The notes under the pieces are model-generated. The model was not told the DNA's origin. It searched no databases and saw only the letters and a list, made by a program, of their open reading frames with translations. A program made the translations under genes and the position numbers. A stretch of 64,000 bases of DNA from Corynebacterium bouchesdurhonense (GTDB lineage Bacteria > Actinomycetota > Actinomycetes > Mycobacteriales > Mycobacteriaceae): the NCBI RefSeq assembly GCF_900078305.2, contig NZ_LT546027.1:62001-126000 (forward strand), in the 5' to 3' direction. This document shows, piece by piece, positions 1-7,632 of this stretch (positions are counted from its first letter, which is position 1; each line of letters opens with the position of its first letter).

Positions 1-1036
1 GGTGCGGGTAGACGATGGTGGTGGCCAGCACCTTGCCAGTGCCGTCCACCACTGCGCACTTCACGCCGTTGCGGTAGCCCGGGTCCAGCGCGAGCGTGGC
101 CCGCTGCCCGGCCGGCGCGGCGAGCAGGATGTCGCGCAGGTTGGTCTTGAACACCTCCAGCGCCCCCGCCTCGGCTTTCTCCCTCAGCCGCATGCGGGTG
201 TCCAGGTTGGCGGACACCTGCAGCTTGGTGCGCCAGGCCCACCGCACCGCCTTGGCCAGCCACTCGCTGTCCTTGACCGGCAGGTCGAAGGCCTCCGCGA
301 TCATGCCCTCGTAGACGGCGTCCTCGCCCGGGTCCAGGGTGAGGCTGAGCACACCCTCGGCCTCACCGCGCAGAAGCGCCAGGATGCGGTGACTGGGCAG
401 GCGGTCGAAGGGCTCGGCGAAGTCGAAGTAGTCCGCGTACTTCGCACCCTCGGCCTCCTTGCCCTCCACCACGCCGGCGCGCATCGTGCCGGTTTCGTAC
501 ACCCGGGCGCGCACCTGGCCCACCAAGTCCGCGTCGAGGGCGATGCGGTCCACCAGGATGGCTCGCGCGCCCTCGAGCGCCGCCTTCGCGTCCGGGAACG
601 CCTCGGAGGTGAAGTCGGCGGCGAGGGTTTCGGGGTCGCTTGAGGGGGCGTCGATAAGCAGCTGCTCCAACGCCCCGAGTCCCGCCTCTCGGGCGGTGTC
701 GGCCTTGGTCTTGCGGCGCTTCTTGTACGGCGCGTAGAGGTCCTCCAGGCGGGCCTTGGTGTCCGCGGCGGCGATCTGCGCGCGTAGCCCGTCGGTGAGT
801 TTGCCCTGCTCGTCGATGGCTTCCAGTACCGCGGCGCGGCGCTGCTCGAGCTCCGTGAGGTAGGTGTTGCGCTCCTCGATGTGGCGCAGCTGCGCATCAT
901 CCAGGCCGCCGGTGGCCTCCTTGCGGTAGCGGGCGATGAACGGCACGGTGTTGCCCTCCGCGAGGAGTTTCAGCGCCGCCTCGACCTGCCCCGCCCGCAC
1001 GCCGAGTTCTGTCGCGATTGTTGCTGGGATAGTCAT
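1..1036 (-). CDS. tex: Tex, S1-type RNA-binding transcription accessory protein (3' part outside window)
   Basis: The frame starts at ATG 1036 (MTIPATIATELGV) and runs leftward off the window, leaving about 345 N-terminal residues. The early motif PFIARYRKEATGGLDD and the later YAPYKKRRKTKA are typical of Tex. At the window edge the YqgF/RuvX-like fold begins with ALDPGYRNGVKCAVV; the helix-hairpin-helix and S1 RNA-binding domains must lie outside. Tex proteins bind nucleic acid and influence transcription in the cytoplasm. The start codon overlaps the trmD stop (ATGA), so it is likely translated from the same mRNA as trmD. A copy of the dispersed 25-base repeat (644-668) sits in frame and encodes the LLIDAP segment. 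Confidence 0.93.
   Translation of the reverse strand, partial: MTIPATIATELGVRAGQVEAALKLLAEGNTVPFIARYRKEATGGLDDAQLRHIEERNTYLTELEQRRAAVLEAIDEQGKLTDGLRAQIAAADTKARLEDLYAPYKKRRKTKADTAREAGLGALEQLLIDAPSSDPETLAADFTSEAFPDAKAALEGARAILVDRIALDADLVGQVRARVYETGTMRAGVVEGKEAEGAKYADYFDFAEPFDRLPSHRILALLRGEAEGVLSLTLDPGEDAVYEGMIAEAFDLPVKDSEWLAKAVRWAWRTKLQVSANLDTRMRLREKAEAGALEVFKTNLRDILLAAPAGQRATLALDPGYRNGVKCAVVDGTGKVLATTIVYPH
644..668 (+). repeat. Dispersed ~25-bp repeat, copy inside tex
   Basis: A G-run followed by GCGTCGATAAGC and ending GCTCC matches the family core. It lies within the tex reading frame and keeps it open. Confidence 0.7.
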
Positions 1037-2121
1037 TCGGAGCAGTCTAGCGTTGCGCCGGACCACGCCGCGCCGCCGGGCAGCGCTGCCGCCACCGCCT
1101 CCGTGGCCTGCTCCGCTTCGAGCGTGGTGCGCCCCCGCACGGTCAGGATCTGCCCGTCGAACTCCACGCTTTGCGCCCGGTAGGGGCCGGTTCGCAGGGC
1201 TTTTCGCACTTGCTTTCCGACGCCCCCTTGCGCACCCCCCACCTCCAGCCGCGTGATCACGGGCCGCGAAGCGAGAAAGAAGCGGTCCTCGTCGGCGAGG
1301 TCGGCGCGCGCGAGCAGCTCGGGCCGCACGGCCCGCGTGCGCAGGATGGACTGCTCGCGGCGCCACCGCCCCACCTTGGCGTGGTCGCCCGAGGTGAGCA
1401 CCTTCGGCGCCGCGATGCCGCGCCACGTCCTGGGCTTGGTGTAGCACGGGCCCTCCAACAGGCCGTCGGAGAAGCTGTCCTCCTCGTGGCTCTCCGTGTT
1501 GCCCAGCACGCCCGGAATGAGGCGAGTGACGGCCTCCGCGATCACCAGCACCGCCACCTCCCCGCCGATGAGCACGTAGTCGCCGATCGAGACCTCTCGG
1601 ACCCGGTAGCGCCGCGCCGCATCCTCGAAAACACGCTGGTCGATGCCCTCGTAGCGCCCGCAGGCGAAGACGATGTGCTCCTCGTTGGACCACGCCCGCG
1701 CCTGCGCCTGCGTAAAGGGCGCGCCGGCCGGGGTGGGCACCAGGAGCAGCGGCGCGCCCGGGTCCTCCCCGGCGCGCACGTCGCGCTCCGCATACGGGCG
1801 CGCGGCCACCTCGGCTACTTCGTCGTGGCGCAGCTTGTCGTTGCGGTGCGCCGCCGCCGTAGTCAAGGCCTCCACGTCGCGCCCTTCCGCGACCGCGTCT
1901 AGGGCCGGGCCCCACACCTCCGGCTTCATCACCATGCCCGGCCCACCCCCCAGCGGCGGGGCGTCCACGGACTTGTGGTTGCCGCTGGCGAAGTCGCGCA
2001 GGTTGTGCACCCCCACCTCCAAGATCCCCTGCTCAATGGCCTTGCCCAGCAGTGCGTGGCGCAGGGGCTCGAGGTACTCGGGGAAGATGGTCACCGCGTC
2101 GATGCGCATAGTGCGGCTCAC
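1033..2121 (-). CDS. trmD: tRNA (guanine-37-N1)-methyltransferase TrmD, with C-terminal extension
   Basis: TrmD methylates G37 of tRNAs using S-adenosylmethionine. The core is recognisable: MRIDAVTIFPEYLEPL at the start, FACGRYEGIDQRV near residue 160, the trefoil-knot motif EVSIGDYVLIGGE, and GNTESHEEDSF. The protein is 362 residues if GTG 2121 is used (ATG 2109 is the alternative), against roughly 230-280 for most TrmD. The extra length comes from an acidic insert before the PTPAGAPFTQ motif and about 75 residues after the usual end (DLADEDRFFLAS) that I do not recognise. GTG 2121 overlaps the rimM stop and the trmD stop overlaps the tex start, so rimM, trmD and tex look translationally coupled. 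Confidence 0.93.
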   Translation of the reverse strand: MSRTMRIDAVTIFPEYLEPLRHALLGKAIEQGILEVGVHNLRDFASGNHKSVDAPPLGGGPGMVMKPEVWGPALDAVAEGRDVEALTTAAAHRNDKLRHDEVAEVAARPYAERDVRAGEDPGAPLLLVPTPAGAPFTQAQARAWSNEEHIVFACGRYEGIDQRVFEDAARRYRVREVSIGDYVLIGGEVAVLVIAEAVTRLIPGVLGNTESHEEDSFSDGLLEGPCYTKPRTWRGIAAPKVLTSGDHAKVGRWRREQSILRTRAVRPELLARADLADEDRFFLASRPVITRLEVGGAQGGVGKQVRKALRTGPYRAQSVEFDGQILTVRGRTTLEAEQATEAVAAALPGGAAWSGATLDCSE

Positions 2122-2618
2122 AGCTCCAGCAGCCCCTCCGGCGGGGTGATTTCCAGGTACCCGGCCTCGAGGTCCACCTCGGGCACGATGTCCATCACAA
2201 ACGGCACGAGCACCTCACGGCCCTGGTAGGCCACCTCGAGGATCTTGCGGTTGGGCGTGTCCATCACGCCGGTGACCTCGCCGATCTCTTCGCTTCCGCG
2301 ACGAACCTTCAGCCCGATCAGCTCATGGTCGTAGAACTCCTCCGAATCCTCCTCGCGCTCGAGGGGCTGGGCGAAGAACTGCATGCCGCGCAGGGAATCC
2401 GCCGCGGTGCGGTCCGGCACCTCCTCGAAACTGATCAGGAGGCGCTGCTGGTGCGGGCGGACCGTCTTGATGGTCAGGTCGCGCTCCTTGCCGGCCTGTT
2501 TGCCGTGCAGCACCTCGCCCACGGCGTAGCGTAGCTCCGGCTCGTCCGTGAGGACTTCCACGGCCACTTCCCCGCGCACGCCGTGCGATTTGGCCACCTT
2601 GCCAATCAACAGTTCCAT
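2118..2618 (-). CDS. rimM: Ribosome maturation factor RimM
   Basis: The 166-residue protein starts MELLIGKVAKSHGVRGEV, the classic RimM beginning, and ends in a PRC-barrel-like domain (YDHELIGLKV to VPEVDLEAGYLEI). RimM helps mature the 30S subunit head around protein S19. The ATG at 2618 is chosen because the family motif starts there; upstream codons in this frame are low-complexity and lie across a terminator hairpin. It lies downstream of rpsP and overlaps trmD, the common rpsP-rimM-trmD order. Confidence 0.95.
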   Translation of the reverse strand: MELLIGKVAKSHGVRGEVAVEVLTDEPELRYAVGEVLHGKQAGKERDLTIKTVRPHQQRLLISFEEVPDRTAADSLRGMQFFAQPLEREEDSEEFYDHELIGLKVRRGSEEIGEVTGVMDTPNRKILEVAYQGREVLVPFVMDIVPEVDLEAGYLEITPPEGLLEL

Positions 2619-2645
2619 GGCGAGTAAGGGTAGCAAGGCGGCAAA

Positions 2646-2670
2646 GGGGGCGTCGAAAAGCAAAATGCCC
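2646..2670 (+). repeat. Dispersed ~25-bp repeat, rpsP-rimM gap
   Basis: The core GCGTCGAAAAGC follows a run of five G. Read on the minus strand it is TTTTGCTTTTCGACGC and directly follows the rpsP hairpin, so it doubles as a T-rich tail. Confidence 0.75.
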
Positions 2671-2687
2671 AGCACAAGGCTGGGCAT
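2665..2687 (-). terminator. Hairpin downstream of rpsP
   Basis: A perfect 9-bp stem (ATGCCCAGC / GCTGGGCAT) with a 5-base loop stands 13 bases after the rpsP stop. On the minus strand it is followed by TTTTGCTTTT, which resembles a rho-independent terminator. It would set rpsP apart from rimM-trmD-tex or attenuate read-through. Confidence 0.7.
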
Positions 2688-2700
2688 CGCGGGCGGGAGT

Positions 2701-3204
2701 TTAGGCCTCCTCGGTCTCCGCAGTCTCCTCGGCCGGAGCCTCCTCGACGGCCTCCGCAGCCTCGGCGGCAGCAGCAGCCTCAGCCTCGGCGGCGGCCTTC
2801 GCCTCCGCGTCCTCCTTGGCCTTCTTGCGCTTCTCGGTGATGGCCTCGGCGGTCGGGCCGTTGTTGGCCTCCTCCAGCGCCTGGTTGAACAGGTCGAGCT
2901 TGGACGGCTTCTCCTCGGCAACCTTCAGGGTGCCCTCGGTGCCCTCAAGACCCTTGAACTTCTGCCAATCGCCCGTCACCTTCAGCAGCTTCTCCACCGG
3001 CTCGGTCGGCTGCGCGCCGACACCCAGCCAGTACTGGGCGCGCTCGGAATCGATGCGGATCAGCGACGGCTCTTCCTTCGGGTGGTAGATGCCGATGTTC
3101 TCGATGACGCGGCCATCGCGGCGGGTGCGGGCGTCAGCGACCACCACGCGGTACTGCGCGTTGCGAATCTTGCCGAGGCGCTGCAGCTTGATCTTTACAG
3201 CCAT
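2701..3204 (-). CDS. rpsP: 30S ribosomal protein bS16 with long Ala/Glu tail
   Basis: The protein begins [20 protein letters not shown], a standard bS16 start, and the conserved core ends near residue 85. It continues to 167 residues with a tail very rich in Ala and Glu (roughly residues 128-167), typical of actinobacterial S16. It is a small-subunit assembly protein. The start ATG 3204 is preceded on the minus strand by a GGAAG ribosome-binding site. It is the first gene of the rpsP-rimM-trmD-tex series, separated from rimM by a hairpin. Confidence 0.96.
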   Translation of the reverse strand: MAVKIKLQRLGKIRNAQYRVVVADARTRRDGRVIENIGIYHPKEEPSLIRIDSERAQYWLGVGAQPTEPVEKLLKVTGDWQKFKGLEGTEGTLKVAEEKPSKLDLFNQALEEANNGPTAEAITEKRKKAKEDAEAKAAAEAEAAAAAEAAEAVEEAPAEETAETEEA

Positions 3205-3318
3205 GTTGTTACTTCCTTCACGGTCACCGGGCAGTGCAGACACCCGCCGCTTCTCGGCGGGCCGGGTCAACCCTTGATTTTCACCTGCGCGTGACCGGCC
3301 GGGCGACACCCTTGCCAT

Positions 3319-3342
3319 GGGCAATTGCTTGGCGACGGCCCC
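3319..3342 (+). repeat. Dispersed ~25-bp repeat, upstream of rpsP
   Basis: GGGCAATTGCTTGGCGACGG followed by CCCC matches the repeat core variant TTGCTTGGCGACG, also seen at 48692. It lies between divergent genes. Confidence 0.55.
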
Positions 3343-3376
3343 GGCTCGCACGCAGATATGTACTTGTGTTTGTACT

Positions 3377-3401
3377 TGTGCACACGCGCGCGCGTGCACG
3401 C
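3377..3401. repeat. Alternating purine-pyrimidine tract
   Basis: Every base from 3377 to 3401 alternates purine and pyrimidine, with the centre ACGCGCGCGCGT. This composition favours left-handed DNA under supercoiling. Confidence 0.6.
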
Positions 3402-3576
3402 CGAACGGCCAAGCGGCCATTCAACCTGGGAAAGTGTCCCCGCCCGCACCCGCGCTCCCCAAACCGCGCGGGTGCGTAGCAAGTTCCACGGCGTTCGGCG
3501 GTATGGTGAACCGGATCCATGGCAGCCCCTGCCGTAACCCCAGCCAGAGTCCAGCCAGAGTAAGGCCATTTCCCGT

Positions 3577-5745
3577 ATGTCCGCTGCACCACCCCGCACC
3601 GGCCGCGCACGCGGCTCAAGCGCCTACCGGGTGGATGTGGACGGGCTGCGCGGCTACGCCGTCGCACTCGTGGTGATCTTCCACGTCTTTGTGGGGCGCG
3701 TCTCCGGCGGCGTGGACGTGTTCCTGTTCCTCTCCGGCTACTTCTTCCTCGGCGGGCAGCTGCGCTACGCCCTGCGCCCCAACCCGAGCCTGAACCCGTG
3801 GTGGCCGTTGTGGCGCACCATCCGGCGTTTGGTGCCGGCGTTGGTGGTGGTGCTTTTGGCCACGCTCGGCGGCATTGTGCTCATCGCGCCGGAGCTGCTG
3901 AACGACGACCTGGCCCACCAGTTCACCGCCTCCCTGCTCTACTACCAGAACTGGGAGCTGACGGCGCAGAACGCGGCGTACGCCGCGGCCAGCGACACCA
4001 CCTCGCCGCTGCAACACCTGTGGTCCATGTCCGTGCAGGGCCAGTTCTACGTCTTCGGCATCCTGCTCGGCACCGCGGTGGCGTGGCTGGTGAGCACGTC
4101 CCGCACCGACGCGGACCGTGCGCGCCGCGGCGCCGTCGCACTGCTGGCCGCGGTCACCGTGGCGTCGTTCGTGTACGCCGCGCGCTTCGGGCTCTACGGC
4201 ACCCCGGCGAACTACTACTCCACTTTCTCCCGCGGGTGGGAGCTCTCCCTCGGGGCCCTGCTCGCCTTCGCCCCCGAGCACTGGTTCGTGCCCCGCGAGT
4301 GGGCCGGCGTGAGCGCGGGCCTCGGCTTGGTCATGATCACCTCGACGGGCATCTTCATCGCCAATTCCCTCGCCTTCCCCGGGCCCCTAGCGCTGCTGCC
4401 GATTACCGGCGCCGCGCTGGTGATCCTCAGCGGCAACACCAACCCGGTTTCCGCGGTCCTCGCCTCCGCACCCATGACGTGGTTGGGCGGCATCGGCTAC
4501 AGCCTGTACCTGTGGCACTGGCCGCTGCTGATCATCGTCACCGCATCGGGCGGTTTCCACCGCCCGCCCCCGCTCGTCGGCGTCGGGGTGATCGCCGCGT
4601 CCCTGGCCCTGGCCCACGTCACGCACGCGCTGCTGGAGGATCCACTGCGCCAGCACAGCCGGCGCCCGCTGGCCACCGACACGCCCGTCGCCGATGCCAA
4701 GGCCTCGTTGCGCACCCCTGCGGGCGCCGCCCGCGCGGCCGGAGGCGCGGTGATCGCCGCCATGTTCGTCGGCGCTCTCTGTATCCAGCCGCTCTGGAAC
4801 CAGCGGGTGCAGTCCGCCGATCGGCCGCTGGACCCGGCTACCTATCCTGGCGCCATGGCGCTCGAGGGCGCCGAGGTCCCCGCCGTCAAGCCCCAGCCTG
4901 ACCCGAGCCTGATCGGCGGCATCTTCCCGCCCATCGGCGAGGAAGGTTGCATGATCTTCCTGCCCGAGGGCCCCGACGCCATGCCGCGGCCCGACTGTGT
5001 CTACGGCGACCCGGAGGCGAAGACGACCGTGGTCATGGCCGGCGGTTCGCACATCGAGCCGTTCGTGGTGCCCCTCGACGCGCTGGGCAAGCAGCACGGG
5101 TTCAAGGTTGTGCCGTTCGTGCGCCAGGAGTGCCCCCTGGTGATCGGCGGCGAGGACCTCCTCGACGTCGTCTCCGAAACCTGCGCCGAGTGGGGCCTGA
5201 ACGCATACGCCCGCATCCTGGAGTTGGACCCGGATCTGGTGATCTCCACCTCCACCCGCCCCGCCGGCCACGCCGGCGCGGTTGCCACCGCGGAGGACAC
5301 GGTGCCGGACGCGTACGCCAACCTGTGGCGCAACCTCGCGGACGACGGCATCGCCTTCCTCGGTTTACGCGACAACCCCTGGTTCTTCAGCGGCGCCGCG
5401 GCCCCCATGGACCCGAACTACTGCGTTGTTGCCGGCAACTCCGAGGCCGACTGCTCCATGCGCATCGAGGACGTCTACCCGCTGCCTGACCCAGCCGCCG
5501 GCTACCTCGACGGCACCGACAACCTCTTCAGCGTGGACACCTCCGGCTGGTACTGCACCGGTCAGGTATGCCCGCCCCAGATCGGCAACGTGTACGTGTA
5601 CCGGGATCAGAACCACATCTCAAACGCCTACGCCGCCACCCTCGCCCCCCTGCTGTGGCGCGAGCTCGCCCCCATCTTCGACCGGCTCGGCATCCCCTAC
5701 GCCGAGCCGGCCGCTCCCGCCGCCCCCGTTGCCACCGTTGGATAG
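3577..5745 (+). CDS. OafA/YrhL-type membrane acyltransferase with C-terminal SGNH domain
   Basis: The 722-residue protein begins with the acyltransferase-3 signature (RVDVDGLRGYAVALVVIFH; GGVDVFLFLSGYFF) and has about ten hydrophobic helices up to residue ~410. The motif YSLYLWHWPLL is the usual later signature. The second half is an exported SGNH hydrolase-like domain, with AGGSHIEPF as a weak block I motif and DQNHISNAYA near the end carrying the Asp/His pair. Such two-domain proteins O-acetylate or acylate cell-envelope glycans and glycolipids; the substrate cannot be told from sequence. No partner genes adjoin it. The start ATG 3577 is the first that keeps the whole signature, although a Shine-Dalgarno site is not obvious. 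Confidence 0.9.
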   Translation: MSAAPPRTGRARGSSAYRVDVDGLRGYAVALVVIFHVFVGRVSGGVDVFLFLSGYFFLGGQLRYALRPNPSLNPWWPLWRTIRRLVPALVVVLLATLGGIVLIAPELLNDDLAHQFTASLLYYQNWELTAQNAAYAAASDTTSPLQHLWSMSVQGQFYVFGILLGTAVAWLVSTSRTDADRARRGAVALLAAVTVASFVYAARFGLYGTPANYYSTFSRGWELSLGALLAFAPEHWFVPREWAGVSAGLGLVMITSTGIFIANSLAFPGPLALLPITGAALVILSGNTNPVSAVLASAPMTWLGGIGYSLYLWHWPLLIIVTASGGFHRPPPLVGVGVIAASLALAHVTHALLEDPLRQHSRRPLATDTPVADAKASLRTPAGAARAAGGAVIAAMFVGALCIQPLWNQRVQSADRPLDPATYPGAMALEGAEVPAVKPQPDPSLIGGIFPPIGEEGCMIFLPEGPDAMPRPDCVYGDPEAKTTVVMAGGSHIEPFVVPLDALGKQHGFKVVPFVRQECPLVIGGEDLLDVVSETCAEWGLNAYARILELDPDLVISTSTRPAGHAGAVATAEDTVPDAYANLWRNLADDGIAFLGLRDNPWFFSGAAAPMDPNYCVVAGNSEADCSMRIEDVYPLPDPAAGYLDGTDNLFSVDTSGWYCTGQVCPPQIGNVYVYRDQNHISNAYAATLAPLLWRELAPIFDRLGIPYAEPAAPAAPVATVG

Positions 5746-5752
5746 ACCGGGC

Positions 5753-5905
5753 CTACCTGCCCTTGCCCATCCGCTTCATCGCCTCGTTGAAGTCGAGGTT
5801 ATTCAGATCCAGGCCCTGCATACCCGCCGGCAGCTGCTCCTGTAGCTTCTCCAGGTCCTTCATGTCCGGCATGCCGCCGGGCATCCCGGGCATCCCGGGC
5901 TTCCG
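5753..5905 (-). pseudogene. ffh: Out-of-frame continuation of the Ffh C-terminal tail
   Basis: Downstream of the ffh stop, a second minus-strand frame encodes MPDMKDLEKLQEQLPAGM, then LDLNNLDFNEAMKRMGKG and a stop at 5753. This reads as the normal end of actinobacterial Ffh. One extra base in the repetitive stretch near 5895-5905 would join it to the main frame. Confidence 0.75.
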
Positions 5906-7389
5906 GGCATTCCGGGCATTCCTCCAGGCATGTTGGGCATTCCGCCACCCTGGCGCTTCGGCGGCTTGCGCTTGCCGTTCTTGCCTTTACGGCCCTTCGG
6001 CTTCTTCTTCGTCGCAGAGCGGCCGCCACCCATCCCCGGCATGCCCGACAGCCCGAATTGGCTGGCCATCTGACCCATCATCTTCTTCGCCTCGAAAAAG
6101 CGCTCCACCAGCTGGTTCACCTCGGCCACGGTCACGCCGGAGCCGTTGGCGATGCGCTTGCGGCGCGAGGCGTTCAGGATCTTCGGGTCTTGGCGCTCCT
6201 GCGGCGTCATGCCGCGGATGATGGCCTGAATGCGGTCGAGCTGCTTCTCGTCCACCATGTCTGCCATCTGGTTCATCTGCTTGCCGCCAGGCATCATCTT
6301 CAGCAGGTTGCCCAGCGGTCCCATGCGCCGCACCATCAGCAGCTGGTCGAGAAAGTCCTCGAGGGTCAGCTCGCCGGAAGCCAGCTTGTTGGCCGCCGCC
6401 TCCGCGTCTTCCTCGTTGTATGTTTGCTCGGCCTGCTCGATCAGGGAGAGCAGGTCACCCATGCCGAGGATGCGGCTGGCCATGCGGTCCGGGTGGAAGA
6501 CATCGAAGTCATCGAGCTTTTCGCCTGTCGACGCAAACAAGATCGGCCTACCCGTCACCTCACGGATAGACAGGGCAGCGCCGCCACGGGAGTCGCCGTC
6601 GAGCTTCGTCAGCACCACGCCGGTGAAATCCACGCCGTCCGCGAACGCCTGGGCGGTCATCACCGCGTCCTGGCCGATCATCGCGTCGATAACAAACAGA
6701 ACCTCGTCCGGGTTGACCGCATCACGGATATTGCGCGCCTGGGTCATCAGCGTCTCGTCGATGCCCAGACGACCCGCGGTATCGATGATCACCACGTCGT
6801 TCTTGTTCTGCCGCGCGTACTCGACACCCTGCAGCGCCACGGACACCGGGTCGCCGTGCGACGTGCCCATCTCGTGGTCCAGAGAGTCGATGGAGGTGCC
6901 CGGGTCGGGCGCGAACGTCGGCACACCAGCGCGCTCGCCCACGATCTGGAGCTGCTGCACCGCACCGGGGCGCTGCAAGTCGCAGGCCACGAGGATCGGC
7001 GTGTGCCCGTCCTTGGCCAGGTGTTTCGCCAGCTTGCCGGCGAGCGTGGTTTTACCCGCACCTTGTAGACCGGCCAGCATGATCACGGTCGGCGGGTTCT
7101 TGGACAGGTTCAGGCGACGCGTCTCGCCGCCGAGGATGTTGGTCAGCTCCTCATCGACGATCTTGATTACCTGCTGAGCCGGGTTCAGCGCCGCCGAAAC
7201 GTCCGCCCCGAGCGCGCGCTCCTTCACCCGTTTGATAAACGCCTTCACCACCGGCAGGGACACGTCCGCCTCCAGCAGTGCGAGACGGATCTCGCGGGCG
7301 GTGGCGTTGATGTCCTCCTCGGTGAGCTTGCCTTTGCCTCGCAGGCCCCCGAGGGCAGATTGCAAGCGGTCGGACAATGACTCAAACAC
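5860..7389 (-). CDS. ffh: Signal recognition particle GTPase Ffh (frameshifted at the C-terminal tail)
   Basis: Ffh binds signal peptides and 4.5S RNA and docks with FtsY. The N domain is followed by the GTPase motifs GLQGAGKTT, DTAGRLGIDETL and TKLDGDSRGG, the conserved FASTGEKLDDF, and the M domain with MPGGKQMNQM and SRRKRIANGSG. As assembled the protein is 509 residues and ends in an unusual Pro/Cys stretch (SPGCPGCPAACRT). The normal ending lies one frame away (5753-5905), so a single base is missing within Gly-Met-Pro repeats. The essential domains are intact, so the product could still work. The GTG start at 7389 is preceded by AGGAGG. Confidence 0.93.
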   Translation of the reverse strand: MFESLSDRLQSALGGLRGKGKLTEEDINATAREIRLALLEADVSLPVVKAFIKRVKERALGADVSAALNPAQQVIKIVDEELTNILGGETRRLNLSKNPPTVIMLAGLQGAGKTTLAGKLAKHLAKDGHTPILVACDLQRPGAVQQLQIVGERAGVPTFAPDPGTSIDSLDHEMGTSHGDPVSVALQGVEYARQNKNDVVIIDTAGRLGIDETLMTQARNIRDAVNPDEVLFVIDAMIGQDAVMTAQAFADGVDFTGVVLTKLDGDSRGGAALSIREVTGRPILFASTGEKLDDFDVFHPDRMASRILGMGDLLSLIEQAEQTYNEEDAEAAANKLASGELTLEDFLDQLLMVRRMGPLGNLLKMMPGGKQMNQMADMVDEKQLDRIQAIIRGMTPQERQDPKILNASRRKRIANGSGVTVAEVNQLVERFFEAKKMMGQMASQFGLSGMPGMGGGRSATKKKPKGRKGKNGKRKPPKRQGGGMPNMPGGMPGMPGSPGCPGCPAACRT

Positions 7390-7418
7390 GTCGAGTCCTC
7401 CTGTGAAGTCGGGGCGTT

Positions 7419-7446
7419 TACCTATATTGATCTACCTAGATTGATC
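7419..7446. repeat. Two tandem 14-bp repeats upstream of ffh
   Basis: TACCTATATTGATC is followed immediately by TACCTAGATTGATC, one mismatch in 14. The pair sits 30-57 bases upstream of the ffh start codon, where the promoter should be. It could be an operator or simply the AT-rich promoter itself. Confidence 0.6.
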
Positions 7447-7542
7447 GCAGCCAAGCCTAGCCTCTAGGTTCCATTCGCCCGAAAATGGTTCCGCCGGTAG
7501 CCGCCGAAATAGAGACACGAATCCGCCGGTATTGCACTGAGA

Positions 7543-7597
7543 TTCCGCCAGGCGGAAAACCCTCAACCGCTACTTGAAGGTATTCCGCCGGGCGGAA
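7543..7597. repeat. Pair of TTCCGCC-N-GGCGGAA palindromes
   Basis: Two perfect palindromes start at 7543 and 7583, exactly 40 bases apart, in the ftsY-ffh gap. Partial copies (TTCCGCCGG at 7489, TCCGCCGG at 7522) precede them. They lie just after the ftsY stop on the minus strand and may be terminators or protein-binding sites. Confidence 0.6.
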
Positions 7598-7632
7598 AAT
7601 GGCCTGCCGAAGCCTTCAGGCACCTAAAGGCA

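Larger units (their letters stand above)
3205..3576. promoter_or_regulatory. Divergent intergenic region between rpsP and acyltransferase gene
   Basis: This 372-base gap must hold the promoters of rpsP (minus) and the acyltransferase gene (plus). It contains a repeat-family copy at 3319-3342, a 9-base direct repeat GTACTTGTG (3360 and 3372), and a 25-base run of strictly alternating purine and pyrimidine at 3377-3401. I see no convincing reading frame or RNA gene here. Confidence 0.55.

Noticed and set aside
3350..3372. AGATATGTACTTG upstream of rpsP as mosaic-end-like
   Set aside because: About 9 of 13 bases match and there is no gene disruption to support an artefact.
6505..6540. GTCGAC flanked by GCTTTT-like bases in ffh, resembling the dispersed repeat
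   Set aside because: It encodes the conserved FASTGEKLDDF motif of all Ffh proteins and lacks the G-run and C-run.
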